This document shows positions 23,920-33,017 of a stretch of 47,355 bases of DNA, one piece after another. A program made the position numbers and the translations under genes. The stretch lies in the NCBI GenBank assembly GCA_017433195.1, contig JAFRHR010000042.1:1-47355 (forward strand). Direction: 5' to 3'. The notes under the pieces are model-generated. The model did no database searches. It was given only the letters and a program-made list of their open reading frames with translations, and had not been told where the DNA came from. Positions within the stretch are counted from its first letter, which is position 1. Each line of letters begins with the position of its first letter. This DNA is from a bacterium. GTDB lineage: Bacteria; Cyanobacteriota; Vampirovibrionia; Gastranaerophilales; Gastranaerophilaceae.

Positions 23920-25305
23920 ATGGAAATTAATGAGATTAAGGAAATATGGGAAAAAGTCGAAAAAGAAATACTGAACAGTATTCCTGAATCTTCTCATATA
24001 TGGATAACAATGTTAGAACCTGTCGGATTTGAAAACGATATTTTTACGTTACTTTCCGGACAGGGAATGGGAATCCATATGATTAACCAAAAATACTTCA
24101 ATGAAGTATCCAATGCCTTTAAAAAAGTGCTGAACAGAGAAATTAGTTTCGATATTATTTTTGATGAAAAACTGTCAAAAAAAATGACGGAGAAAATAAA
24201 AAAAGGCAGAAGTGAATTAAAAGCAATTGACGAAAAACAAAAAATAGTGAGCAATTTGTCCAAACTTCAATCAAACTCAAACCTTAATTTAAGATTTAAA
24301 TTTGATAATTTTGTTGTCGGAGAGTGCAACGAATTTGCGTATAATCTTGCAAAAACAGTTGCTGAAAAACCGTCAGAAAAATATAATCCGTTGTTTTTAT
24401 ACGGAGGTTCGGGATTAGGCAAAACCCACCTTATGCAGGCAATTGGGCAATACATACTATTAAAAAATCCTAATAATTTAAAAGTTAAATATACAAAAAC
24501 CGAAGATTTTATAAACGATTTTAAAAAACGATTCAGCAAAGAAGGTGATGATCGTAAATTAATGACTCAATTCAGACAAAAGTATTTTAATGTTGACGTT
24601 TTGCTGATTGACGATATTCAGTTAATTGAAAACAAAAAAGCCACAATAGAAGAAGTTTTCACCCTATTTGATGCACTTTACAATAAAAACAAACAAATTG
24701 TTATAACCGCTGACAGACTGCCGAGAGAACTTGAATCACTGCCTGACAGATTAAAAACAAGATTTGAAATGGGAGTAACGGTTGAACTTTTACCTCCGGA
24801 TATTGATACAAGAATAAATATACTTAAAAATCTTGCAAAAAATGACGGAATAAATATGTCACCGGATTTGCTTGAGTATATCGCACAAACTTTCTCGGAA
24901 AACGTAAGAGAACTTGAGGGCGCTTATAACAAAATAACCGCATACTCAAATATGTCAAAAGAACCTTTGAGCTTAAATATGGCAGAAAGACTTTTTGCTT
25001 CACGTTATAAAAAGAAAAAAATTACAATTGATGATATTTTAAAAACAGTTTCTGAGGTCTATGAGGTTTCAAAATCCGATGTACTCGGAACTTCAAGGAT
25101 AGCAAAAGTCGCAATGGCAAGAAAAATAATTATTTATTTAGCAAGAGAATTAACTAACGAAAGTTACTTATCAATAGGCGAATACTTTGGAGGCAAGACA
25201 CATTCAACAATAATGTACTCTTACGATAAAGTAAAAGACGAAATAAAATACAATTCAAAACTTGCCGAAACCGTAAGAGAAATCAAACAGGCTTTAAAAT
25301 TTTAA
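23920..25305 (+). CDS. dnaA: Chromosomal replication initiator DnaA
   Basis: Binds and opens the replication origin. Domain I at 1-90, AAA+ domain with Walker A 'GGSGLGKTH' (about 162-170) and Walker B 'VLLIDDIQLI', Arg-finger region 'LKTRFEMGVTVELLPPD', and a DNA-binding domain IV ending 'GGKTHSTIMYSYDKVK'. At 461 residues it is complete. In the domain IV signature the usual Asp of 'RDH' is Thr ('KTH'), a change at a base-contacting position. There is no Shine-Dalgarno before the ATG. Neighbours are not dnaN/recF, and I see no cluster of DnaA boxes near it, so the origin is probably elsewhere. Confidence 0.96.
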   Translation: MEINEIKEIWEKVEKEILNSIPESSHIWITMLEPVGFENDIFTLLSGQGMGIHMINQKYFNEVSNAFKKVLNREISFDIIFDEKLSKKMTEKIKKGRSELKAIDEKQKIVSNLSKLQSNSNLNLRFKFDNFVVGECNEFAYNLAKTVAEKPSEKYNPLFLYGGSGLGKTHLMQAIGQYILLKNPNNLKVKYTKTEDFINDFKKRFSKEGDDRKLMTQFRQKYFNVDVLLIDDIQLIENKKATIEEVFTLFDALYNKNKQIVITADRLPRELESLPDRLKTRFEMGVTVELLPPDIDTRINILKNLAKNDGINMSPDLLEYIAQTFSENVRELEGAYNKITAYSNMSKEPLSLNMAERLFASRYKKKKITIDDILKTVSEVYEVSKSDVLGTSRIAKVAMARKIIIYLARELTNESYLSIGEYFGGKTHSTIMYSYDKVKDEIKYNSKLAETVREIKQALKF

Positions 25306-25309
25306 TTTT

Positions 25310-26626
25310 TTATAACGGCAGCTGAATTTTAAATTCTGTAAACGAACCTTCAACACTGCTTACTGTGATATCTCCGCCGTGTGCTTTTATTATTTCCTTT
25401 GACAAATAAAGTCCCAAACCTGTTCCTATCTTTCTGAAACGTTTTACTGTTGAATAGTATTTGTTAAAGATTTTATCCAAATCTTCTTTTGAAATACCTT
25501 TTCCGTAGTCAAAAACGGAAATAAACATATTTTTATCATCATTTGAAACTTTTATATCGATATTTGTCTGCGGTTTTCCGTGAGAAATTGCGTTTTGAAT
25601 AAGGTTCTTGATAACTCGTTTCATTTGCAGCTTATCTATTGCCGCCGTGCAATCATTCTGAACTGAGAGAACAATATTATTACCTGTTTTTTCCGCAATA
25701 GGTGCCATCTCTGCAACACTTTCTTCCAAAAGTGATTTTATACCTATGTCTTCTTTGAATAGAGCAATCTTGTTATCACGAAGTTTATAAGTATCCAAAA
25801 CTATCTGAACAAGTTCGATAAGTTCATTATTTGAAGTCTTCATATTTGACAATGCCATACGCTGTTTATCGTTGATTTCTCCGAACTTTTCATCAAGGAA
25901 GAAGTCAATAATATTCCCCGCAGCCAAAATCGGAACTTTTAAATCGTGAGTAAGTGTTGCCACAAAATCTTCTTTCAAGGTTTCAATTTCTTTTTCGCTT
26001 GTAATATTTTTAATCAAAACGACATAACGTTTATTTTTGTCATCAAGATTTAACTTCATCGTGCTTCCGAGAAAACTTCCCGAAGGTTTATTTTTAAGGA
26101 AAATCTCATCATTTTTCAATTTTTCAGGTTTTAATTCTTCGGAAACTGTAATATAGTCAAAGAGATTTTTGCCTATTAATTCTTTTCCTTTTACCTCAAA
26201 CCAATCAGCAGCCTGAGCCGTAACACGCAATATATTAAAATGTTCATCTACAATAACCAAACCATCCGAGAGAGAATTTATTGCTGCTTCCAAAAATCTG
26301 TTTTGACGTCTTAATTCTGTCTGATATTCAGTTATCATTTTTTCCCTGTCACGCAGAGTTTCAACCATTCGGTTAACACTTTCTGACAACAAAGCGGAAT
26401 TTGGGATTTCAATGTTTTCAAGTTTTGCCGTTAAATTACCATATCTGACAGAATCAACTGTGTTTGTAACTTTGCCCAAATAATCGCTGACCTTTGACCA
26501 TCTTTTATTTGTTCTTCTTGTCAGTATAAATAAAAGAGCAAATATGATAATAACAAACAGATTTGCCCCATGAATAAATATCTGCTCATTAACTTCTGAC
26601 CATAAACTTGTAATATACATTAACAT
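25310..26626 (-). CDS. Membrane sensor histidine kinase with PAS domain
   Basis: Single membrane helix near residues 18-36 with almost no external part, a HAMP-like linker (45-95), PAS domain (about 105-215, 'LSDGLVIVDEHFNILRVT'), HisKA with phospho-His in 'ATLTHDLKVP' (near 227), and HATPase with N box 'NLIQNAISHG', G1 'DYGKGIS' and 'GTGLGLYLSKEIIKAHGG'. At 438 residues it is complete. Such a kinase would sense through PAS or the membrane rather than a periplasmic domain. It converges on dnaA with four bases between stops, and no regulator gene is adjacent. Confidence 0.93.
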   Translation of the reverse strand: MLMYITSLWSEVNEQIFIHGANLFVIIIFALLFILTRRTNKRWSKVSDYLGKVTNTVDSVRYGNLTAKLENIEIPNSALLSESVNRMVETLRDREKMITEYQTELRRQNRFLEAAINSLSDGLVIVDEHFNILRVTAQAADWFEVKGKELIGKNLFDYITVSEELKPEKLKNDEIFLKNKPSGSFLGSTMKLNLDDKNKRYVVLIKNITSEKEIETLKEDFVATLTHDLKVPILAAGNIIDFFLDEKFGEINDKQRMALSNMKTSNNELIELVQIVLDTYKLRDNKIALFKEDIGIKSLLEESVAEMAPIAEKTGNNIVLSVQNDCTAAIDKLQMKRVIKNLIQNAISHGKPQTNIDIKVSNDDKNMFISVFDYGKGISKEDLDKIFNKYYSTVKRFRKIGTGLGLYLSKEIIKAHGGDITVSSVEGSFTEFKIQLPL

Positions 26627-26658
26627 ATTCTATCTAAAACCCTCTCAAAAAAACTTTA

Positions 26659-26667
26659 TGCTATAAT
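26659..26667 (+). promoter_or_regulatory. Extended -10 promoter opening the fliO-to-aroB series
   Basis: TGCTATAAT combines the TGn extension with a perfect TATAAT (26662-26667); no good -35 is seen, as is usual for this class. The start would lie about 20 bases before the fliO ATG. Nine genes follow on the same strand with gaps below 30 bases. Confidence 0.6.
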
Positions 26668-26692
26668 GAGTATAACAGAATTGAGGTATAAA

Positions 26693-27208
26693 ATGAATAG
26701 TTTAAAATTATTTATTTGCATGTTTTTAATAACAATTGGAAATAATTGTTTTGCCGCAAATGAAATAAGCGCAGAAGTTGCAAAATCATTAAAGCACAGC
26801 ATCCATGAACCCAATATAGCCTCAACTGTTTTTTCTTTGGCGATTGTTATCTGCTTAATATACATTACAGGAATTGTTTACACAAAATTAAACAAATTCG
26901 GAATGAACACTGTTAAAAAAGAATTTAAAGACCTAAGCGATACAAACATAACCGTACTTTCCACAAGACAACTCGGAAACAATAAAACACTTCACGTAAT
27001 TGAAATTGCAGGAAAAAGAATGCTTATCGGAGCAACTCAAAGTTCTGTTCAGTTAATTGATGTTCTGTCAGAAAAATCAGAATCAAAAGTAAAGACTTTT
27101 TCAATAAATAAACAACCGTCAGAAACCGTATCAAACGTTGAAACCGAGCATAAAGAAGCACAGCCGGAAGAAGAAGATTTAGGACTTTATAAAAAATATT
27201 TAAAATAG
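26693..27208 (+). CDS. fliO: FliO-like flagellar biosynthesis protein
   Basis: FliO helps assemble the FliPQR export gate. This 171-residue protein has a signal peptide (about 1-19), a short periplasmic segment, a membrane helix ('ASTVFSLAIVICLIYITGIVY'-like, about 43-63) and a cytoplasmic domain with the FliO pattern 'TVLSTRQLGNNKTLHVIEIAGKRMLIGATQSSVQLIDVL'-like split here for length. The acidic C-terminal tail is variable. The start at 26693 has GAGG upstream and begins the signal peptide; an earlier ATG at 26666 is too close to the predicted transcription start. No fliP, fliQ or fliR is nearby, so it is an orphan or is reused for another purpose. Confidence 0.65.
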   Translation: MNSLKLFICMFLITIGNNCFAANEISAEVAKSLKHSIHEPNIASTVFSLAIVICLIYITGIVYTKLNKFGMNTVKKEFKDLSDTNITVLSTRQLGNNKTLHVIEIAGKRMLIGATQSSVQLIDVLSEKSESKVKTFSINKQPSETVSNVETEHKEAQPEEEDLGLYKKYLK

Positions 27209-27215
27209 GATTTAT

Positions 27216-28082
27216 ATGAAAAGAACTGTAAAAATAGGCAAAAAAACAATAGGAGATAATCACCCCTGTTTTGTTATTGCGGAAATTGGGATTAATCACA
27301 ACGGAGATCTGAATAACGCAAAAAAATTGATAGATTTGGCTGTTGAATGCGGATGTGATGCCGTAAAATTTCAAAAAAGAACAGTTGAACTTGTATATAC
27401 AAAGGAAGAACTTGAAAGAGAACGTCCGAATGTATTCGGAAAGACAAACGGAGACCTTAAAAGAGGGTTGGAATTTGGTAAAAAAGAGTATGACGAAATA
27501 AACAAATACTGTAAAAAGAAAAAGATACTCTGGTTTGCTTCCTGCTGGGACAAATTATCTGTTGATTTTATTGACCAGTATAACCCGCCATGTTACAAAA
27601 TTGCATCTGCACTTTTGACTGATGATGAATTACTGAAATACACAAAGGCAAAAGGAAAGCCAATCCTATTATCAACAGGAATGAGTTCAACGGAACAAAT
27701 AGACCACGCTATGAGCATTTTGGGTACTGATAACACTGTAATAATGCATTGTACTTCTACTTATCCTACAAATACCGATGAAATAAATTTAAATGCTATA
27801 AAAACACTGAAAGAAAAATATCCTTGTCCCATCGGATATTCAGGGCACGAAAGAGGAATAACTCCTAGTATACTTGCTGTTGCATTAGGAGCTTGCGTTA
27901 TTGAAAGACACATAACTTTAGACAGAACAAGCTGGGGTTCCGATCAGGCTGCAAGTCTTGAAGCAAAAGGTTTAAAATCAATGGTAAGAGATATAAGACA
28001 AGTCCCTGCACTGCTTTCTGACGGCAAAAAAGTTGTTTATGAAAGAGAATTACCTATTATTGAAAAGTTGAGAAAAGTTTAA
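27216..28082 (+). CDS. neuB: N-acetylneuraminate/nonulosonate synthase family protein lacking the SAF domain
   Basis: Condenses phosphoenolpyruvate with a six-carbon sugar to a nine-carbon acid. TIM barrel motifs are 'IAEIGINHNGDLNNA', 'DAVKFQKRT', 'LLSTGMSS', 'HCTSTYPT', 'IGYSGHERG' and 'IERHITLDRTSWGSDQAAS'. At 288 residues it ends after the barrel; the C-terminal SAF/antifreeze-like domain of the usual 340-350-residue NeuB is absent. The next gene is a KdsC-like phosphatase two bases away, which suggests the synthase product is a 9-phosphate (as in the KDN or Neu5Ac 9-phosphate routes). The substrate is not determined by sequence alone. Confidence 0.85.
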   Translation: MKRTVKIGKKTIGDNHPCFVIAEIGINHNGDLNNAKKLIDLAVECGCDAVKFQKRTVELVYTKEELERERPNVFGKTNGDLKRGLEFGKKEYDEINKYCKKKKILWFASCWDKLSVDFIDQYNPPCYKIASALLTDDELLKYTKAKGKPILLSTGMSSTEQIDHAMSILGTDNTVIMHCTSTYPTNTDEINLNAIKTLKEKYPCPIGYSGHERGITPSILAVALGACVIERHITLDRTSWGSDQAASLEAKGLKSMVRDIRQVPALLSDGKKVVYERELPIIEKLRKV

Positions 28083-28083
28083 A

Positions 28084-28563
28084 ATGATTAAGTTACCAAA
28101 TACAATAAAAATGGTTATCACAGATTTTGACGGAGTTGTTACGGACAACTGCGTTTATATTGATGAAAACGGAAATATGTCGAGGAAACTCAATTTCAGA
28201 GATGTTATGGCTTTTTCAATTTTAAAGAAAAACGGATACAAAATCGGAATAATTTCAGGAGAAAAAAATTCTGCAATTGAACTTATAAAAAACAAATTTC
28301 AAATACAGCACGTTTATCAGGATATCCGAAAAAAAATTGATGTTTTAAAAAACATCATTGAAGAAGAAAACCTGAAACAGGATGAATATTTATATATGGG
28401 GGACGATATAAACGATATTGAATGTTTAGAATATGCAGATTATAAAGTAACAGTTCCCTCCTGTGTTGAAAAAATAAAAACAATTCCGGATATTCAGATT
28501 ACAACGAAAGATGGCGGCAACGGAGCATTCAGAGAGGTAGTCGATTGTATCACCGGTACATAA
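28084..28563 (+). CDS. KdsC-like HAD phosphatase
   Basis: Small HAD (C0 type, no cap) of the KdsC/NeuA-C family that removes phosphate from 8- or 9-carbon sugar acid phosphates. Motif I 'TDFDGVVTDN' with nucleophile Asp, motif II 'IISGEKN', motif III Lys in 'IRKKIDVLK', motif IV 'GDDINDIE'. 159 residues, normal. Its place directly after neuB points to a nonulosonic acid 9-phosphate as substrate. Its end overlaps the TPR gene by 19 bases. Confidence 0.88.
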   Translation: MIKLPNTIKMVITDFDGVVTDNCVYIDENGNMSRKLNFRDVMAFSILKKNGYKIGIISGEKNSAIELIKNKFQIQHVYQDIRKKIDVLKNIIEEENLKQDEYLYMGDDINDIECLEYADYKVTVPSCVEKIKTIPDIQITTKDGGNGAFREVVDCITGT

Positions 28564-30071
28564 TTAAAACTGTAAAAGATTTAAAAAACCTTTTTTCAAA
28601 AGTCGGCAGATACAATAAAAACATTAACAATTACAAATCTGCAGGCAACATAATCTCTATTCCGTCTTATGCTTTCAGAAATTATGCAGAATACCTGTTT
28701 GAAAAAGGTTTAACAAAAGAAGCTGAGCAATTACTTCAGGATGCATCATTATTCGTTTCAAATTCTGCAGATGCTCTTATTGATTTGGGAGAAATGAAAC
28801 AAAAATCAGGGAATCTTGATGAAGCCGTAGATTACTTTGAAAAAGCCGCAACCGAAACAAAAAACAATTTCAAGGCACTTTATCTTCTCGGAACTGCATA
28901 CTGCATAAAAGGAAACCTTGAAAAAGCTGAAAAAGCATTACAACAGGCTGAAAAAATAAACAACAAGGATTACAGAGTTTATCTGTCCTGGGGAATACTT
29001 TTACTCAAAAAGAAGATGTACAAAGAGGCAAAAGAAAAATTTGAAATATCTGTTAAATACAATATGGAAGATGCACGTTCTCTGTATTTGCTTGCTATAA
29101 CGGAAATAGAACTCGGATATTTGGATGAAGCCGAAGAAAAACTTAACTTCATTTTACATTCTACCGAAAATAATTTTGAAGTTATGCACAACTTGGCATA
29201 TGTTTATTTTAAGAAAAAGAATTACGACAAAGCCGTATCTCTTGCTACAAAAGCACTTAAAATAAATTCAAGAAAAAAAGAAACTTACGTTCTTTTGAGT
29301 GATACTTTTGCTGAAATAAACCAGCCCGAAAAATCTTTTGAAATTCTTGATATTGCCATTAATGCCGGACTTAAAGACCAGATTATTCTTATGTCATACG
29401 GAAATAATCTGCAAAAATTCGGAGAATACAAAAAGGCAATTAACTATCTGAATGACGCAGTCAATACTTTTAATATTACTAACAGCGATGAACTTTTTTC
29501 GCTCCTTTCAAAATGCTATTATTTTGAAAACGATAAGGAAAATGCCTTGTCAAATGCAGAAAAAGCACTTACCTCAAACAGTGAAAACTCCGTTGCGCTC
29601 GAAATAAAAGCAAGAATAAATTTTGATAATAATAGCCTGCACGAAGCCATTTCTCTTTTTAACAAAGCTCTTAAAAACTCTTCAAACAAAGCCTCAATTT
29701 ATTTTATGCTTGCAAAAAGCTACAACATACTTAATGATGCTGAAAAGAGTGAAAAATACTACGAAAAAGCAATCGAATACGATAAAAATAATTCCGAATA
29801 TTATACCGACTATATAAAATTTCTGACGGATACAAAACAATTCAAAACCGCAAATACAAAAATACTGTCCGCAATTAAAGTCCTTGGAGAAAATTCAGAT
29901 CTTCTGAATCTGCAATTTTTGGTTAAATATAATCTTGCCAAAGAAAATTTTTACCGCTATAATATAGAGGAAACTTTGGAAATTGCAAAGAAAATTGAAA
30001 ATAATTACCCAAATTCATTCTTATACCAGAATGAAAAAAACGAACTGACAGAGGGATTAGGTAGAAAGTGA
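28545..30071 (+). CDS. Tetratricopeptide repeat protein, TTG start
   Basis: A 508-residue solenoid. From about residue 40 to 440 it is built of 34-residue TPR units, e.g. 'ALIDLGEMKQKSGNLDEAVD', 'ALYLLGTAYCIKGNLEKAEK', 'VMHNLAYVYFKKKNYDKAVS'. No signal peptide is seen. Proteins like this act as protein-binding scaffolds or as parts of glycosyltransferase machinery. The TTG at 28545 is supported by AGAGAGG seven bases before it and lies inside the phosphatase gene. Its stop overlaps the lysC GTG (GTGA). The link to the neighbouring sugar genes is positional only. Confidence 0.82.
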   Translation: MYHRYIIKTVKDLKNLFSKVGRYNKNINNYKSAGNIISIPSYAFRNYAEYLFEKGLTKEAEQLLQDASLFVSNSADALIDLGEMKQKSGNLDEAVDYFEKAATETKNNFKALYLLGTAYCIKGNLEKAEKALQQAEKINNKDYRVYLSWGILLLKKKMYKEAKEKFEISVKYNMEDARSLYLLAITEIELGYLDEAEEKLNFILHSTENNFEVMHNLAYVYFKKKNYDKAVSLATKALKINSRKKETYVLLSDTFAEINQPEKSFEILDIAINAGLKDQIILMSYGNNLQKFGEYKKAINYLNDAVNTFNITNSDELFSLLSKCYYFENDKENALSNAEKALTSNSENSVALEIKARINFDNNSLHEAISLFNKALKNSSNKASIYFMLAKSYNILNDAEKSEKYYEKAIEYDKNNSEYYTDYIKFLTDTKQFKTANTKILSAIKVLGENSDLLNLQFLVKYNLAKENFYRYNIEETLEIAKKIENNYPNSFLYQNEKNELTEGLGRK

Positions 30072-31330
30072 AAAAAATAGTTGTTCAAAAATTTGGCGGA
30101 ACCTCGGTTGCAGATACCGACAGAATAAAAAAAGTAGCACAAACGGTAATTCACGAGAAAGAACTCGGAAATGACGTTATAGTTGTCGTATCCGCTATGG
30201 GACATACTACCGATAATTTATTAAAATTAGCGGGAGAAATAACTTCAAATCCTTCTCCGAGAGAAATGGATGCATTACTTTCAACCGGAGAATGTGTCTC
30301 TATTGCATTACTTACAATGGCAATACAGTCTTTCGGTTATAAAGCCGTAAGTTTGAATGCGGCACAGGTTGGCATTTATACGGAAAACATTCATACAAAA
30401 GCAAGAATTATAAATATAAAAACAGAAACACTTAAAAAATATCTTGCAGAAGATAATATAATTGTTATTGCCGGTTTTCAGGGAATGACCTCAAACGGAG
30501 ACATTACAACTTTAGGCAGAGGCGGCTCCGACACATCTGCAGTTGCAATTGCTGCAACTGTTCAGGCTGAAAGATGCGATATTTATACTGATGTTAACGG
30601 AGTTTATACAGCAGATCCGAGAATTGTTCCGAAAGCTACAAAATTAGAAGAAATTTCTTATGATGAAATGCTTGAATTATCAAGCGTCGGCGCAAATGTT
30701 ATGCACCCGAGAGCTGTTGAAACAGGCAAACAACACAAACTGCCTATAAGAGTAAGAAGCAGTTTTAACATAAATGATATTGGAACCGTTATACATGGAG
30801 TACGAGATATGGAATTACAAAAACCCGTAACAGGCGTTGCAACAGATTTATCACAGGTCAGAATAGTAGCCTGCGATGTTCCCGATAAACCGGGTACGGC
30901 AGCACAGCTTTTCGGAGCTCTTGCAAAAGAACACATTTCTGTCGATATGATTATTCAATCTTATGCAAGAAAAGTTGAAAACACCAACGACATTGCATTC
31001 ACCATCGATAAGACAGATTTACCAAAAGCAGTGTCTGTACTTGAAAAGCTCAGAAAAGAAGTAAATCTTGGTAATGTCCATATTGATAATGACATTGCAA
31101 AAGTTTCCATTATCGGTGCAGGTATGATTAATAACACGGGTGTAGCATCATGTATGTTTAAAACTCTTGCTGACCTTGATATAAATATTAAAATGATATC
31201 AACAAGTGAAATTAAAATCAGTTGTTTGGTTGACGTTAACGACTCAACAAAAGCAGTACAGGCTTTGCACGATGCTTTTAATTTAGCAGGTGATGAAGTA
31301 GCCGAAGTTCACGGAACATTACCGGATTAA
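30068..31330 (+). CDS. lysC: Aspartate kinase
   Basis: First step of Lys/Thr/Met synthesis. 'VQKFGGTSVAD' near the start, 'VSAMGHTTDNLL', 'LGRGGSDTSAVAIAA', 'YTDVNGVYTADPRIV' and two C-terminal ACT domains (about 260-420, 'DKPGTAAQLFGALAKEHISVDMI', 'IKISCLVD') for feedback control. 420 residues, single-function form. The start is GTG, coupled to the TPR gene by a four-base overlap. Confidence 0.96.
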   Translation: MKKIVVQKFGGTSVADTDRIKKVAQTVIHEKELGNDVIVVVSAMGHTTDNLLKLAGEITSNPSPREMDALLSTGECVSIALLTMAIQSFGYKAVSLNAAQVGIYTENIHTKARIINIKTETLKKYLAEDNIIVIAGFQGMTSNGDITTLGRGGSDTSAVAIAATVQAERCDIYTDVNGVYTADPRIVPKATKLEEISYDEMLELSSVGANVMHPRAVETGKQHKLPIRVRSSFNINDIGTVIHGVRDMELQKPVTGVATDLSQVRIVACDVPDKPGTAAQLFGALAKEHISVDMIIQSYARKVENTNDIAFTIDKTDLPKAVSVLEKLRKEVNLGNVHIDNDIAKVSIIGAGMINNTGVASCMFKTLADLDINIKMISTSEIKISCLVDVNDSTKAVQALHDAFNLAGDEVAEVHGTLPD

Positions 31331-31344
31331 AACAGGAGTTATTT

Positions 31345-31818
31345 ATGAAAAAAGCTTTATTACTATTTTGTACGTTATTTTGTCTGACTATTTTAACAGT
31401 TTTTGCCGATGATATGGCAGATGTAAGAAAAATGTTTGATAACTACGTTCAGGCTGCAAATACTTATAGTACAAGTATTCCTGATTTTTATTCACCGAAT
31501 GCAAAAATCATAAGACAGGTTGTAAAACCTGACGGAACAACCGTAAACGCAACAACAGATATGGCAACTTATACCAAACAAATGAAACTGAGCCAATCTA
31601 TTGCAAAAGTAAGAAAATACACAAACAAATACTTTAATATCAGTGTTTCAAAAGTTCCAAACGGCTATAAAGTTAGTGCGTTAAGAAGTCCCTTAAACGA
31701 TAATGATAATTTAAAAATATATCAAATCTGGAAAAAACAAAACGGGAAATGGGTTATCGTTGAAGAAATGATGCAGACAAGACAGCAGATTTTCTTAAAA
31801 TATGCTGATAAAGAATAA
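31345..31818 (+). CDS. Exported NTF2/SnoaL-like protein
   Basis: Signal peptide at 1-21 ('ILTVFA-DD'). The mature 136 residues have the NTF2-like plan: helix ('MADVRKMFDNYVQAANTY'), 'IPDFYSPNAKII', then curled antiparallel strands ending 'IYQIWKKQNGKWVIVEEMM'. No catalytic residues are evident, so a binding role in the periplasm is as likely as an enzyme. CAGGAG precedes the ATG; it lies between lysC and aroC in one transcript. Confidence 0.62.
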   Translation: MKKALLLFCTLFCLTILTVFADDMADVRKMFDNYVQAANTYSTSIPDFYSPNAKIIRQVVKPDGTTVNATTDMATYTKQMKLSQSIAKVRKYTNKYFNISVSKVPNGYKVSALRSPLNDNDNLKIYQIWKKQNGKWVIVEEMMQTRQQIFLKYADKE

Positions 31819-31847
31819 AAAATTATATAAGGCATTGGGGAGTTTTT

Positions 31848-33017
31848 ATGACTAAAAAGTTCAGATATTTAACATCCGGTGAAAGCCATGGTATGTGCCT
31901 TAATGCAATTATCGAAGGGGTCCCTGCCGGTTTTTCAATAGATGAAGAATATATAAACGGTCAGTTAGCAAGGCGTCAAAGCGGTTATGGACGCGGCGCA
32001 AGAATGAAAATTGAAACAGATAAGGTCAAAATCAAATCAGGAGTAAGATTTGGTAAGACTACAGGCGCCCCGATTTGTCTTGAAATCGAAAATAAAGATT
32101 TTGAAAACTGGAAAATTCCGATGAGCATTGGGGCTGCGGATTTTGATGACATAAATGTTTTAAGAAAAATTGCTGAAAAATCTTTTACCAAAGCGCGCCC
32201 CGGACACGCAGATTTTGCCGGAAGCAAGAAGTATAACCTTGAAGATTTGAGGGATGTTCTTGAAAGAGCAAGCGCAAGAAAAACCGCAATTGAAGTTGCA
32301 GTCGGCGCACTTGCTGAATGTATTCTGAGAGAATTCGGGATTGTAGGATTTTCTCACGTTACACAGATTTATGATGTAAAACTCGATATAAAAACAGAAA
32401 ATGCCACATTACTCAAAGAAAAAGCAGAAAAGTCAGAAATGAGATGTGCTGACGAACTTATCACAGAAATGATGAAAGACAGAATTGATAAGGCAAAAGA
32501 GGACGGGGACACAATTGGCGGAAAATTTGAAGTAATTTTTGGAAATCTTCCTGTTGGTTTAGGCTCTTATGTTCATTGGGACAGAGCGCTTGACGGAATG
32601 TTGGCGCAAGCCGTAATGAGTATCCCCGGAGTTAAAGCGGTTGAAATAGGAAAAGGTGTTGAAGCGGCTGAAACTTTAGGCAGCGAAATGCATGATGAAA
32701 TTTTTGTCAAAAAAAATGATATATACAGAAGAACAAACAATGCAGGCGGAATTGAAGGCGGAATGACAAACGGCGAGCCTTTGGTTATAAAAGGAACAAT
32801 GAAACCTATTCCGACAATGAGAAAACCTTTAAACACCGTTGATTTGCTGAATAACGAACAAACTCAGGCGCATTTTGAACGTTCCGATACCTGCGCTGTT
32901 CCTGCGTGTTCCGTTGTAGCACAGGCAAGAGTTGCAACCGTTATTTTATCGGAATTTCTGGAAAAATTCGGCGGCGACAGTTTACAAGAGATAAAAAGAA
33001 ATTATGAAGCAAAATAA
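31848..33017 (+). CDS. aroC: Chorismate synthase
   Basis: Makes chorismate from EPSP using reduced FMN. Start motif 'TSGESHGMCLNAII', 'RRQSGYGRGARMKIE', 'RPGHADFAGSKKY', 'ERASARKTAIEVA' and 'NNAGGIEGGMTNGEPL' are all conserved. 389 residues, full length. GGGGAG precedes the ATG. Its end overlaps aroK by 14 bases. Confidence 0.97.
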   Translation: MTKKFRYLTSGESHGMCLNAIIEGVPAGFSIDEEYINGQLARRQSGYGRGARMKIETDKVKIKSGVRFGKTTGAPICLEIENKDFENWKIPMSIGAADFDDINVLRKIAEKSFTKARPGHADFAGSKKYNLEDLRDVLERASARKTAIEVAVGALAECILREFGIVGFSHVTQIYDVKLDIKTENATLLKEKAEKSEMRCADELITEMMKDRIDKAKEDGDTIGGKFEVIFGNLPVGLGSYVHWDRALDGMLAQAVMSIPGVKAVEIGKGVEAAETLGSEMHDEIFVKKNDIYRRTNNAGGIEGGMTNGEPLVIKGTMKPIPTMRKPLNTVDLLNNEQTQAHFERSDTCAVPACSVVAQARVATVILSEFLEKFGGDSLQEIKRNYEAK

